Source of the DNA: Rhizobium sp. NXC24
GTDB lineage: Bacteria > Pseudomonadota > Alphaproteobacteria > Rhizobiales > Rhizobiaceae
Assembly (NCBI RefSeq): GCF_002944315.1
Contig: NZ_CP024314.1
Span: forward strand, 1,488,001-1,552,000
Length of the DNA: 64,000 nucleotides
Direction of reading: 5' to 3'
Shown: positions 17,041 through 26,116 of the stretch, in pieces
Numbering within the stretch: position 1 is the stretch's first letter
How the letters are laid out: the number at the start of each line of letters is the position of its first letter
Made by a program: the position numbers and the translations under genes
Notes under the pieces: model-generated
What the model saw: only the letters and a program-made list of their open reading frames with translations
What the model was told of the DNA's origin: nothing
Database searches by the model: none

Positions 17041-18318
17041 CTATTGGAACCGATCGAGCGTCTTGTAATACATGCCGACCAGCGGCAGGAACCAGGGCTT
17101 GCCGAAATGCCCCGGCACCGCCGGCCACTCGAGGCCTTTGACCGGATTGCGATCGGCCTTTCCCAGTATGGCGTCGGCTATCATCATGCCCATATGCGTT
17201 GCCATCTGTGCGCCATGGCCGGAATAGCCCATCGCGTACCAAAGCCCGTCCACATGGCCCGCGCGCGGGAAGCGATCCTTGGTCATGTCGACCAGGCCAC
17301 CCCAGCAATAATCGATCTCGATCTTTGCGAGATGCGGGAAGATTTCCGCGAGGCTGGCCCGCAGAATCTCGCCGCTCTTGGCGTCGGATTGCTGATCAGA
17401 CGTTGCGGAAAACCGGGCCCGGCCACCGAATATGAGGCGATTGTCCGGCGACAGCCGGAAATAATTGCCGATGTTGAGCGAAGTCACGCAGGTGCGGTTG
17501 CCGGGCATGGTCGCGGCGACCTCCGCCTTGGTCAGCGGACGCGTCGCGATGATGAAGCTACCGACAGCAACGATGCGACGGCGGAAATAGCTGAAGATGC
17601 CCGGCGTATAAGCGCCGGTTGCCAGGAAAACATTGTCAGCCGAAAGCTTGCCGCGCGTGGTCGTCAATTCATGGCGGCTACCGTTGACCTTCCTGTCGGT
17701 CACGGCGGCATTCTCGAAGATTACCGCGCCGCTACGCACTGCGGCTTCTGCAAGACCGACCGCATAGCGCCCCATATGCATCATCGCGCTCTTCTTGGAG
17801 AGCATGGCGCCATGGAACGACGTCGATCCGATCTCCGCCTTGAGGTCATCTGCCGTCAGCAGCGCCGTATCCGGATCGATCTCGCGATGAACCGCCTCGA
17901 AATTCTTGGCGATGCTGTCGAAATGCGCTGGCTTGGAGGCAAGCTTCAGCTTGCCCGCACGACGGAAATTGCAGTCGATGCCCTCCTCGGCAACGATCCG
18001 CTCGACAGTGTCGACGGCATCGTCGAAGGCGCGATAAAGCGCCTTCGCCCGCTCGACGCCGAGTTCCTCCTTCGCCGCGATGAAACTATGGGCGATGCCG
18101 TTATTGAGATGACCGCCATTGCGGCCGGACGCGCCGGAGCCGACTGTGCCCGCCTCCAGCACGACCACTTTGGCGCCGGCCTTGGCGAGCTGAAGCGCCG
18201 CCCCTAGTCCGGTAAAGCCGCCGCCGATCACCGCGACGTCATAATGACCTTCGAGCGGAGCCGTGCTCTGCTTTGCGAAACGCGGGGCTGTGTCGTGCCA
18301 ATAGGACTTAAATTGCAT
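17041..18318 (-). CDS. FAD-dependent oxidoreductase, PuuB/DadA-like
   Basis: 425 residues. The FAD motif is DVAVIGGGFTGLGAALQL (about 27-44), followed by GSGASGRNGGHLNNG, a signature of gamma-glutamylputrescine oxidase (PuuB) and related DAO enzymes; the C-terminal GYSGHGAQMATHMG completes the FAD fold. It should oxidise an amine or amino acid to an imine or aldehyde with oxygen as acceptor. It lies 12 bases downstream of the HAD gene on the same strand, so they form an operon. It differs from the two oxidases at 2292 and 28541, which share another signature. The substrate is unknown. Confidence 0.88.
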   Translation of the reverse strand: MQFKSYWHDTAPRFAKQSTAPLEGHYDVAVIGGGFTGLGAALQLAKAGAKVVVLEAGTVGSGASGRNGGHLNNGIAHSFIAAKEELGVERAKALYRAFDDAVDTVERIVAEEGIDCNFRRAGKLKLASKPAHFDSIAKNFEAVHREIDPDTALLTADDLKAEIGSTSFHGAMLSKKSAMMHMGRYAVGLAEAAVRSGAVIFENAAVTDRKVNGSRHELTTTRGKLSADNVFLATGAYTPGIFSYFRRRIVAVGSFIIATRPLTKAEVAATMPGNRTCVTSLNIGNYFRLSPDNRLIFGGRARFSATSDQQSDAKSGEILRASLAEIFPHLAKIEIDYCWGGLVDMTKDRFPRAGHVDGLWYAMGYSGHGAQMATHMGMMIADAILGKADRNPVKGLEWPAVPGHFGKPWFLPLVGMYYKTLDRFQ

Positions 18319-18330
18319 GGCGGCCTCCCG

Positions 18331-18999
18331 TCAGAGCCCGACGACGCCGGGCAGACCGGAAATATCCTTGATCTCGGTATATTCATAATAGGGATTGGCG
18401 GGTTCGTGACCCCGGTTAACCCAAACCTTGTGCTTGATACCGAGATCATAGGCCGACATCAGATCGTAGCGGAAGGATGAGGAGCAGTGCAGGATGTCTT
18501 CCGGATTGCAGCCGAGCATATCGAACATATATTCGAACGCCTTGAAGCGCGGCTTGTAAGCATTGGCCTGCTGCGCCGTGAAGACCGCATGGAACGGCGC
18601 ACCGAGCTTTTCGACATTGTACATGATCTGCTCGTTCATCGCGTTCGACAGGATGACCAGCGGGATTTCCTTGGCGACCTTGGCAAGCCCCGCCGGCACA
18701 TCCGGATGCGGCCCCCAGCTCGGCACGGTTTCGTAGATCGAACGGGCGTCTTCGGCGCGGAAGGTGACGCCGTTCCTGCGGCAGGTCCGCTCGATGGCAT
18801 TGTGGAGCACTTCATTATAGGGTTTCCAGTCTCCCAGAATCTCGTCCAGCCGGTAGGCTGCGAAATTCTTGATGAACTGCGCCATGCGCGGCTGGTCGAG
18901 CTCGCCGCCGTAGATCTTCTGAGCAGCCTCGGCCATCTGGAAATTCGTCAGAGTGCCGTAGCAGTCGAAGGTGATGTATTTCGGCCGGAACTTCGTCAT
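18331..18999 (-). CDS. HAD family hydrolase, haloacid dehalogenase type II-like
   Basis: 222 residues. Motif I is FDCYGTL with the nucleophile D12; motif II is VILSNAMNE (about 113-121) with the following Lys in YKPRFKAFEY; motif III is SSSFRYDLMSAYDLG. The layout matches type II 2-haloacid dehalogenase relatives; dehalogenation itself is not proven, and many act as phosphatases. It is the first gene of a two-gene minus-strand operon with the PuuB-like oxidase and faces the GNAT gene at 19325. A second HAD of the same type lies at 21823. Confidence 0.88.
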   Translation of the reverse strand: MTKFRPKYITFDCYGTLTNFQMAEAAQKIYGGELDQPRMAQFIKNFAAYRLDEILGDWKPYNEVLHNAIERTCRRNGVTFRAEDARSIYETVPSWGPHPDVPAGLAKVAKEIPLVILSNAMNEQIMYNVEKLGAPFHAVFTAQQANAYKPRFKAFEYMFDMLGCNPEDILHCSSSFRYDLMSAYDLGIKHKVWVNRGHEPANPYYEYTEIKDISGLPGVVGL

Positions 19000-19324
19000 G
19001 TCTTGGATCCTTGCAGAATGCCGCGCAGGCGCTAATGAATGAGAACATCATAGGCAGCCTTCTTCCATCGGTTCACCGCATTTAGGCCGTCGCGAAGCAG
19101 AAAGTTTTGTATCGCCGCTCCGCTTTGGCAGAGAGTTGCGCGTCGCCACAAGCGCGTTGCCACCGAAATCCGCAATCGCAGCCCGCAACACCAACCGCCC
19201 CGGCATAAGATGCGGCGCGCATGCCGGCGGACGGTGGAAGATACCGCTGCTGCCCTTTCGTCGGGACGATCTTCTTTCGCTACGGGTCTATCAAAAAGAA
19301 AAGCAACGACGGGAGAAAAAGCCT
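19000..19324. other. Divergent intergenic region, no gene seen
   Basis: 325 bases between the minus-strand HAD gene and the plus-strand tandem GNAT. It must hold the promoters of both operons. The GGGAG at 19311-19315 is the ribosome site of the GNAT GTG start. An open frame in line with the GNAT gene extends upstream, but its composition is unlike the protein. I see no convincing operator repeat. Confidence 0.4.
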
Positions 19325-20164
19325 GTGCAGGCAACCGGGATCGATCTTCGCCCCCTCGACCACTCTCACCTTCAATCGGCCCTGGCGCTGTCCCGTCAGG
19401 CAGGCTGGCCGCACCGGCTGGAAGAGTGGCAGATGCTGCTGGAGCTTAGCCGCGGCCTCGTGGCTATCGAGGACGACCAGGTCGTCGCCACGATCTTCGT
19501 CACTCCCTATGGCGATGACGTCGCAACGATCAACATGGTGATCGTTGATGAATCGATGCGCGGGCGCGGTATCGGCCGCCGGATCATGCAGGCGGCCCTT
19601 GATATCGTTGGTGATCGTGAGTGCCGGCTCGTGGCGACTGCCGACGGTCTGCCTCTTTATGAAAGTCTCGGATTCAAGAAGACCGGCGAGATCGTTCAAC
19701 ACCAAGGCCCGCTGCTTGCATGCATTGCGCCGCCGACGGTGGATTGGGCGACAGCCGCCGATATCGAGCAGATCGTCACCCTCGACCGCATCGCTTTCGG
19801 AGCGGATCGCAGGCCACTCATCCAAGCCCTGGCCCAAGCCGGCCGTCTGGCGATTCTGCGCGAAGCCGACGCGCTTCGCGGTTACGCGGCCTTGCGGTCC
19901 TTTGGCCGTGGCGAACTCTGCGGCCCGGTCGTTGCAGAAACCACTGACGAGGCCCAGGACCTTTTGAGCTTTCTGTTCGCGGCCCGGTCGGGCGCATTTA
20001 TGCGTGTCGATACCGGGGCCGAAACTGGCCTTGCTCCCTTCCTCCTCGAACATGGCCTGGCCCATGTCGGCGGCGGCATCACCATGCATCATGCACCTTC
20101 CTCTACCCCGTCATCCGTTCCCAGCGTTCACACATTTGCCCTGGCCAGCCAGGCTCTGGGCTGA
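19325..20164 (+). CDS. Tandem-domain GNAT N-acetyltransferase (paralog of 1134-2021)
   Basis: 279 residues from a GTG start with GGGAG 9 bases upstream. The first GNAT domain carries MRGRGIGRRIMQAAL (acetyl-CoA loop, about 78-92) and LYESLGFKKTG. The second half contains FGADRRPLIQALA and SFGRGELCGPVVA, closely parallel to the gene at 1134, and both proteins end in ASQALG. It is 11 bases before the aminotransferase, so it opens the importer/aminotransferase operon. It probably acetylates an amine or amino-acid intermediate; the substrate is unknown. Confidence 0.85.
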   Translation: MQATGIDLRPLDHSHLQSALALSRQAGWPHRLEEWQMLLELSRGLVAIEDDQVVATIFVTPYGDDVATINMVIVDESMRGRGIGRRIMQAALDIVGDRECRLVATADGLPLYESLGFKKTGEIVQHQGPLLACIAPPTVDWATAADIEQIVTLDRIAFGADRRPLIQALAQAGRLAILREADALRGYAALRSFGRGELCGPVVAETTDEAQDLLSFLFAARSGAFMRVDTGAETGLAPFLLEHGLAHVGGGITMHHAPSSTPSSVPSVHTFALASQALG

Positions 20165-20175
20165 AGAGAGACATC

Positions 20176-21549
20176 ATGCTGAGCAATTCCCTTATCGAAC
20201 TCGATCGCGCCCACCTCGTTCACCCCGTCGCCTCCTATCGCGGTCACGAACAGGCCGGCGTCCGGGTGTTGAAATCCGCCAAGGGCGCGACGGTCACCGA
20301 TGCATCGGGCCATCAGATGATCGACGGCTTTGCCGGTCTCTGGTGCGTCAATGCCGGCTATGGCCATGACAGCATCGTGGAGGCAGCCGCCCGTCAGATG
20401 CGGGAGCTGCCCTATGCCACCGGCTATTTCAGCCTCGGCTCCGAACCGGCCATCCGGCTCGCCGCCGAATTGGCTGACCGCGCTCCCGGCGACCTCAACC
20501 ATGTCTACTTTACGCTCGGCGGTTCCGACGCCGTCGACAGCACGGTCCGCTTCATCCGCTATTATTATCACGCGCTCGGCAAGCCCACGAAGGATCAGTT
20601 CATCTCGCTCGAACAGGGTTATCACGGCTCGTCCACCGTCGGCGCCGGCCTGACGGCGCTTCCGGTCTTCCATGCCGGCTTCGGCATGCCGCTCGACTGG
20701 CAGCACAAGATTCCCACCCATTATGCCTATCGCAATCCCGTCGGCACCGATCCGCAGGCGATCATCGCCGCTTCGGTCGCCGCACTGCGTGCCAAGGTCG
20801 AGGAGCTGGGCGCCGAGCGTGTGGCGGCTTTCTACGCCGAGCCAATTCAGGGTTCCGGCGGCGTGCTGGTTCCGCCGACCGGCTGGATGAAGGCAATGCG
20901 CGACCTCTGCAGCGAACTCGACATTCTGTTCGTTGCCGACGAGGTGATCACCGGCTTTGGCCGTACCGGCCCACTGTTTGCCTGTTCTGAAGACGGCATC
21001 GTCCCTGATTTGATGACGACCGCGAAGGGGCTGACGTCCGGCTATGTGCCGATGGGGGCCGTCTTCATGTCGGAGAAGGTCTATGGCACGATTGCCGACG
21101 GCGCCGGCGCCTCCGCGATTGGCCATGGTTATACCTATTCCGCGCACCCCGTCAGCGCCGCCGTTGGCCTCGAAGTGTTGCGCCTTTACGAAAACGGCCT
21201 GTTGGAAAATGGCGTCAAGGCTGGCGCGCGTCTGATGGCCGGCCTTCGCAATCTCCGTTCCCATCCGCTGGTCGGCGACGTGCGCGGGCGCGGCATGCTC
21301 GCTGCCGTCGAACTGGTGGTCGACAAGGAGCGCAAGACGCCCTTGCCTGCGGCTGCCGAGCCCGCGCGGCGGATCTTCGATCGCGCCTGGAACAATGGGC
21401 TTGTCATCCGCGCCTTCGGCAACGGTGTTCTCGGCTATGCGCCGCCGCTCTGCTGCACCGATGGGGAGATCGATGCGATCATCGAACGTACGCGCAGGAC
21501 TCTGGACCAGACACTTGAAGACCCCGATGTACGGGCAGTGCTTGCCTGA
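20176..21549 (+). CDS. Class III PLP aminotransferase (omega-amino/putrescine type)
   Basis: 457 residues. It has the fold-type I class III layout: WCVNAGYGHDSI near the N-terminus, GGSDAVDSTVRFIRYY (cofactor binding, about 115-130), the aspartate motif FVADEVITGFGRTG (about 254-267) and Schiff-base lysine K284 in TTAKGLTSGY. These enzymes move the amino group of omega-amino acids or diamines to pyruvate or 2-oxoglutarate, releasing a semialdehyde. That product would fit the ALDH and GabD enzymes of the neighbouring block. It belongs to the operon with the tandem GNAT gene, 11 bases after it. Exact substrate unknown. Confidence 0.9.
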   Translation: MLSNSLIELDRAHLVHPVASYRGHEQAGVRVLKSAKGATVTDASGHQMIDGFAGLWCVNAGYGHDSIVEAAARQMRELPYATGYFSLGSEPAIRLAAELADRAPGDLNHVYFTLGGSDAVDSTVRFIRYYYHALGKPTKDQFISLEQGYHGSSTVGAGLTALPVFHAGFGMPLDWQHKIPTHYAYRNPVGTDPQAIIAASVAALRAKVEELGAERVAAFYAEPIQGSGGVLVPPTGWMKAMRDLCSELDILFVADEVITGFGRTGPLFACSEDGIVPDLMTTAKGLTSGYVPMGAVFMSEKVYGTIADGAGASAIGHGYTYSAHPVSAAVGLEVLRLYENGLLENGVKAGARLMAGLRNLRSHPLVGDVRGRGMLAAVELVVDKERKTPLPAAAEPARRIFDRAWNNGLVIRAFGNGVLGYAPPLCCTDGEIDAIIERTRRTLDQTLEDPDVRAVLA

Positions 21550-21822
21550 GCGCAAAACGGGGCCTTGGCGGCATCGGCGAAATACCGCTTTGCCCTCATA
21601 TTCGCAATTTTGTGCCGCCACAGCTCTCCCATTCAGAGAATCCGGCGAGCCTTTACTGCGAAACTGAACTGACTAAAGGCGCTCAATGCCCGAAAAACCG
21701 GGATTTTCGGCAGATACGAGAAAATCTTCGGTGGGAACAGGACAGCATTTTCTTCTGCATTCAGCCGGCGATCGGAATTGGGTGCACTCAATCAAGAACT
21801 GACATTTGGCGAGGGCAGACAC

Positions 21823-22539
21823 TTGGCAAAGAGCCTAGCGGATTTCAAATACCTCACCTTTGACGTCGTCGGAACCCTGATCGACTTCGAAGGCGGTATC
21901 AAGGATTGCCTGGCGGCAATCGCGGACGAAGCCGGTGTTTCCGTCGATGGCGAGGAAGCGCTCGCCCTCTATCGCGCCGCGCGCTATTCCGGAGATGCCG
22001 GGCTGTTTCCCGACGATCTGGTTCGCGTCTATCTGGTCATCGCCCCGACATTGGGATTGCCGTCCGAACAAAGATACGGCGAACGCCTGCGTGATTCCGC
22101 CAAGAGCTGGAAAGGCTTTCCGGACAGTGCCCAGGCTCTGCAACGCCTTTCGCAGCGCTATCGGCTGATCGCCATGACGAATGCCCGCCGCTGGGCGTTC
22201 GAGCATTTTTCCAGGGAACTCGGCAATCCGTTTTATGCCGCATTCACCGCCGACGATACGGGCACGGAAAAGCCCGATCCGGCTTTCTTCGAGCAGGTCT
22301 TCGCCTTCGTCGCCAAGGAAGGCGGCTCAAAGGACGACATTCTGCACGTCGCGCAAAGCCAGTATCATGACATCGGCATTTCGCGGCGGCTCGGCATGAC
22401 CAATTGCTGGATCGAGCGACGCCATGCCCAGAAAGGCTATGGCGGCACGATCGAACCCAAGGAATTCACCAGGCCCGATTTCCATTTCACCTCCATGGCA
22501 GGACTTGCCGACGCAGTGGAGGCAATCAAGGCCGCTTGA
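21823..22539 (+). CDS. HAD family hydrolase, type II dehalogenase-like
   Basis: 238 residues from a TTG start with GAGGG 7 bases upstream; this aligns with the start of the HAD at 18331 (nucleophile D14 in LTFDVVGTL). Motif II is LIAMTNARR (about 116-124), the Lys of TGTEKPDPAFFEQ is in place, and motif III lies in QSQYHDIGISRRLG. It has the same architecture as the other HAD and probably a related substrate. It lies between the aminotransferase and the binding protein of the ABC importer. A longer form from an ATT codon 15 codons upstream is less likely. Confidence 0.82.
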   Translation: MAKSLADFKYLTFDVVGTLIDFEGGIKDCLAAIADEAGVSVDGEEALALYRAARYSGDAGLFPDDLVRVYLVIAPTLGLPSEQRYGERLRDSAKSWKGFPDSAQALQRLSQRYRLIAMTNARRWAFEHFSRELGNPFYAAFTADDTGTEKPDPAFFEQVFAFVAKEGGSKDDILHVAQSQYHDIGISRRLGMTNCWIERRHAQKGYGGTIEPKEFTRPDFHFTSMAGLADAVEAIKAA

Positions 22540-22613
22540 CCGACTATCCGGTATCGACCTCGCGGAAAAAGACGAGGCGTGCCAATCAAACCTTAACAAC
22601 AAGGGGAACGCAG

Positions 22614-24224
22614 ATGAACGACAAGATCACGAATTGGACCAGCGCAGACGATGCCATGGTCGAAAATGCCATTCGCCGCGGAGCCACCCGCCGCGATCTC
22701 CTGCAGATGCTGCTTGCCGGCGGCATCGCTGCCGCAGCCGGCGGCGCAATCTTCGGGCGCGCCTCGGCGGCTTTCGCCGCAACCCCCGTCTCGGGCGGCT
22801 CGCTCAAGGCAGCCGGCTGGTCGTCATCGACGGCCGACACGCTCGATCCGGCCAAGGCGTCGCTCTCGACGGACTATGTCCGCTGTTGCGCCTTCTACAA
22901 CCGTCTGTCCTTCCTCGACAAGGACGGCGTCACGCAGATGGAACTCGCCGAAAGCATCGAAAGCTCCGACGCCAAAGTGTGGACCGTCAAGCTTCGCAAG
23001 GGCGTAACCTTCCACGACGGCAAGACCCTTTCGTCCGCCGACGTCGTCTATTCGCTGAAACGCCATCTCGATCCGGCTGTCGGCTCGAAGGTCAATGCGA
23101 TCGCCAAGCAGATGACCGGCATCAAGGCTGTCGACCCGCAGACCGTTGAGATTACCCTCGCCAATCCGAACGCCGATCTTCCGACCATCCTTGCCATGCA
23201 TCACTTCATGATCATTGCCGATGGCACGACGGATTTCAGTAAAGCTAACGGAACCGGCGCATTCGTCTGCGAAAGATTCGAACCCGGCGTACGGTCCGTC
23301 GCCGTCAAGAACAAGAACTATTGGAAGTCAGGTGGCGCGCACCTCGACTCCTTCGAGTTCTTCGCCATCGAGGACGATTCCGCGCGCGTTAATGCGCTGC
23401 TTTCGGGCGATATCCAGCTCGCCGCATCCATCAACCCGCGCTCCATGCGGCTTCTGGACAGCCAGAAGGGCGTGACGCTCTCGAAAACCACATCCGGCAA
23501 CTATACGGACCTCAACATGCGCCTGGATATGAACCCAGGCAGCAGCAAGGACTTCGTGACCGGCGTCAAATATCTCCTGAACCGGGAAGTCATTCAGAAG
23601 TCGGCGCTGCGCGGACTTGCCGAGATCGGCAACGACCAGCCGGTGCCGCCTTCCAACATCTACCACAATGCCGATCTGAAGCCGAAGGCCTACGATCCGG
23701 AGAAGGCCAAGTTCCACTTCCAGAAGTCGGGTCTGCTCGGCCAGTCCATTCCCGTCGTCGCCTCCGACGCTGCAACCTCCTCCGTCGACATGGCGATGGT
23801 GCTGCAGCAGGCCGGCGCCGAGATCGGCATGAAGTTCGACGTCCAGCGCGTACCCTCTGACGGATACTGGTCGAACTACTGGCTGAAGGCGCCGATGCAT
23901 TTCGGCAATATCAACCCACGTCCGACGCCGGACATCCTCTTTTCGCTGCTCTATTCCTCCCAGGCTCCATGGAACGAAAGCCAGTACAAGTCGGAGAAAT
24001 TCGACAGCATGCTGGTGGAAGCGCGCGGCCTGCTCGATCAGGCCAAGCGCAAGGCGATCTACGGTGACATGCAGGCAATGATCGCGGAAGAGGCCGGCAC
24101 CGCCATCCCGGCCTATATTTCCAACGTCGACGCGATCTCCTCGAAGCTGCATGGCTTGGAGGCCAATCCGCTCGGAGGCATGATGGGTTATGCCTTCGCG
24201 GAATATGTCTGGCTCGACGCCTGA
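22614..24224 (+). CDS. ABC transporter substrate-binding protein, peptide family 5, Tat-exported
   Basis: 536 residues. The N-terminus has a twin-arginine motif (ATRRDLLQMLLAGG, about 23-36) followed by a hydrophobic stretch and an AFAAT cleavage region, so it should reach the periplasm through Tat. The mature part is a family 5 solute-binding protein (YNRLSFLDKDG, GVTFHDGKTLSSADVVYSL near 122-140). Relatives bind di/oligopeptides, opines or other amino compounds. AAGGGGA precedes the ATG. The permeases and ATPase follow after a long hairpin that probably tunes binding protein versus permease levels. Confidence 0.92.
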   Translation: MNDKITNWTSADDAMVENAIRRGATRRDLLQMLLAGGIAAAAGGAIFGRASAAFAATPVSGGSLKAAGWSSSTADTLDPAKASLSTDYVRCCAFYNRLSFLDKDGVTQMELAESIESSDAKVWTVKLRKGVTFHDGKTLSSADVVYSLKRHLDPAVGSKVNAIAKQMTGIKAVDPQTVEITLANPNADLPTILAMHHFMIIADGTTDFSKANGTGAFVCERFEPGVRSVAVKNKNYWKSGGAHLDSFEFFAIEDDSARVNALLSGDIQLAASINPRSMRLLDSQKGVTLSKTTSGNYTDLNMRLDMNPGSSKDFVTGVKYLLNREVIQKSALRGLAEIGNDQPVPPSNIYHNADLKPKAYDPEKAKFHFQKSGLLGQSIPVVASDAATSSVDMAMVLQQAGAEIGMKFDVQRVPSDGYWSNYWLKAPMHFGNINPRPTPDILFSLLYSSQAPWNESQYKSEKFDSMLVEARGLLDQAKRKAIYGDMQAMIAEEAGTAIPAYISNVDAISSKLHGLEANPLGGMMGYAFAEYVWLDA

Positions 24225-24235
24225 TCCTCGCCTTT

Positions 24236-24294
24236 GTACCCGACCAGTGGTGCCACGGCACCGCTTGTCGGGTACAGTGCCGTATAATCGGCAC
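24236..24294 (+). promoter_or_regulatory. Two stem-loops between binding protein and permease genes
   Basis: GTACCCGAC (24236-24244) pairs with GTCGGGTAC (24267-24275), and the pairing continues inward to give a near-continuous 18-19 bp stem. A second perfect stem GTGCCG-TATAAT-CGGCAC follows at 24277-24294. There is no T-run, so these are more likely RNA-stabilising or attenuating structures than full terminators, as is common downstream of binding-protein genes. Confidence 0.6.
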
Positions 24295-24320
24295 ATCCGT
24301 TCTCGCGATGGGGATCTGTC

Positions 24321-25271
24321 ATGAACCGCCACGTTCTTTCTCTCGTGCTCGGCCGTGTGATCGTAGCCGTGATCACACTGCTCATCGTGTCGTTCACGGT
24401 GTTTGCGGCAACGGAAATGCTGCCCGGCGACGTGGCGCAGATCCTCCTTGGTCAAGCCGCAACACCGGAAGCGGTCGCGGGCCTGCGTGCCGCGATGCAT
24501 CTCAACGATCCGGCGATCCTGCGTTTCATTCGCTGGCTTGCCGGCCTTGCCACCGGCAATCTCGGCATTTCCTACGCCAACAACATGCCGATCGCCGATC
24601 TGATCGGCGCCCGACTCGGAAACTCGCTGAAACTTGCCGCAGCCACCACTCTGTTTTCCGTGCCGATCGCGCTGACCCTTGGCATTACCGCAGCCATGCT
24701 GCGCGGCTCCCTCTATGACCGCATCGTGACGGTGGTCTCGATCGGCGTGATTTCCGTGCCCGAATTCATGGTCGCGACATCCGCTGTGCTGATCTTTGCC
24801 GTCTATCTCAAATGGCTGCCGGCGCTCGCCTTCGCCAATGAGATCCACTCCTTTTCCCAAATGCTGCGTGTCTTCGCGATGCCGGTCATCACGCTGAGCT
24901 TCGTGATATCGGCGCAGATGATCCGCATGACCCGGGCAGCCGTCATTGAGACACTGAATACGCCCTACGTGGAAATGGCGCTCCTGAAGGGCGCCTCGCG
25001 CCCGCGCATGGTCCTGAAACACGCATTGCCGAACGCGCTCGGCCCGATCGTCAATGCAGTGGCACTTTCGCTGTCCTACCTGCTTGGCGGCGTCATCATC
25101 GTCGAAACGATCTTCAACTATCCCGGCATAGCCAAGCTGATGGTGGATGCCGTCGCCACCCGGGATCTGCCGCTCATTCAGACCTGTGCCATGATTTTCT
25201 GCCTCGTCTATCTGCTTTTGATCACCATCGCCGACATCATCGCCATCATGTCCAATCCGAGGCTGCGCTGA
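24321..25271 (+). CDS. ABC transporter permease, DppB type
   Basis: 316 residues with an N-terminal membrane segment (VIVAVITLLIVSFTVFAATE), a long periplasmic loop and five further predicted membrane segments. The EAA-type cytoplasmic loop is ETLNTPYVEMALLKGASRPRMV (about 212-233). It forms the inner-membrane channel with the DppC-type partner, which starts two bases after its stop. The length and layout match peptide/nickel-type permeases. Substrate follows the binding protein and is unknown. Confidence 0.92.
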   Translation: MNRHVLSLVLGRVIVAVITLLIVSFTVFAATEMLPGDVAQILLGQAATPEAVAGLRAAMHLNDPAILRFIRWLAGLATGNLGISYANNMPIADLIGARLGNSLKLAAATTLFSVPIALTLGITAAMLRGSLYDRIVTVVSIGVISVPEFMVATSAVLIFAVYLKWLPALAFANEIHSFSQMLRVFAMPVITLSFVISAQMIRMTRAAVIETLNTPYVEMALLKGASRPRMVLKHALPNALGPIVNAVALSLSYLLGGVIIVETIFNYPGIAKLMVDAVATRDLPLIQTCAMIFCLVYLLLITIADIIAIMSNPRLR

Positions 25272-25273
25272 CC

Positions 25274-26116
25274 ATGGCTCTTACCGCACTCACCCCTCGC
25301 CGGTTCGGCTTCCGATTTAACATCGTCGGCATGCTCGGCCTTGCCGTCATCCTGGCCTGGGCGCTGGTCGCCATCTTCGCGCCGCTGCTGATCCCCTACC
25401 CGATCGGCGACATCGTTGATTTCGATTATTTCGGGCCGATGTCTGCCAAGTTCTGGCTCGGCACCGATTATCTCGGCCGGGACATCTTCTCCCGCATTCT
25501 CATGGGTGCGCGCTACACTGTCGGCATCTCGCTTGCCGCTGTCTGCATTGCCTGCTTCGCCGGCGTCGCGCTCGGCATGATCGCAGCGGTGATCGGCGGC
25601 TGGTTCGACAGCGTGCTCAGCCGCTTTCTCGATGCGCTGAACTCCATCCCGAGCAAGCTCTTCGGCCTTGTGGTCGTCGCCGGAGTGGGCTCGTCGATCC
25701 CGGTGCTGATCATGACGCTTGCCGTCATCTACACACCGGGCGCCTATCGCTTCTCGCGGGCGCTTTCGGTCAACATCAACACCATGGATTTCATCACGGT
25801 CGCCCGCGCCCGCGGCGAAGGGGCGCTCTATCTCATCCGCTCCGAAATCCTGCCCAATATCCTTGGGCCGGTCATGGCCGATCTCGGCCTGCGCTTCGTC
25901 TTCATCGTGCTGCTTCTATCTGGGCTCTCCTTCCTCGGCCTCGGCGTGCAGCCGCCGAATGCGGATTGGGGGGCTCTAGTGCGCGAAAACATCGGCGGCC
26001 TGCCCTTTGGCGCACCCGCGGTGATGTTTCCGAGCATCGCGATTGCCAGCCTAACCATCAGCGTTAACTTGCTGATTGACAACCTTCCCCAGAAGATCCG
26101 AGACCGGAGCAATTAA
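25274..26116 (+). CDS. ABC transporter permease, DppC type
   Basis: 280 residues. The N-terminal segment LGLAVILAWALVAIFAPLLI is followed by the typical FWLGTDYLGRDIFSRILMGA block (about 61-80). The EAA loop is DFITVARARGEGALYLIRSEI (about 175-195), and further hydrophobic segments follow to the C-terminus. It is the partner of the preceding permease. Its stop overlaps the start of the ATPase gene by one base (TAATG), which indicates translational coupling and fixed stoichiometry. Confidence 0.92.
   Translation: MALTALTPRRFGFRFNIVGMLGLAVILAWALVAIFAPLLIPYPIGDIVDFDYFGPMSAKFWLGTDYLGRDIFSRILMGARYTVGISLAAVCIACFAGVALGMIAAVIGGWFDSVLSRFLDALNSIPSKLFGLVVVAGVGSSIPVLIMTLAVIYTPGAYRFSRALSVNINTMDFITVARARGEGALYLIRSEILPNILGPVMADLGLRFVFIVLLLSGLSFLGLGVQPPNADWGALVRENIGGLPFGAPAVMFPSIAIASLTISVNLLIDNLPQKIRDRSN

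Noticed and set aside
20128..21621. 497-residue minus frame antisense to the aminotransferase
   Set aside because: A shadow of a complete class III aminotransferase with all active-site residues.
23328..25022. 564-residue minus frame antisense to the binding protein and permease
   Set aside because: His/Arg/Gly-rich with no domain; the plus-strand ABC genes are clear.
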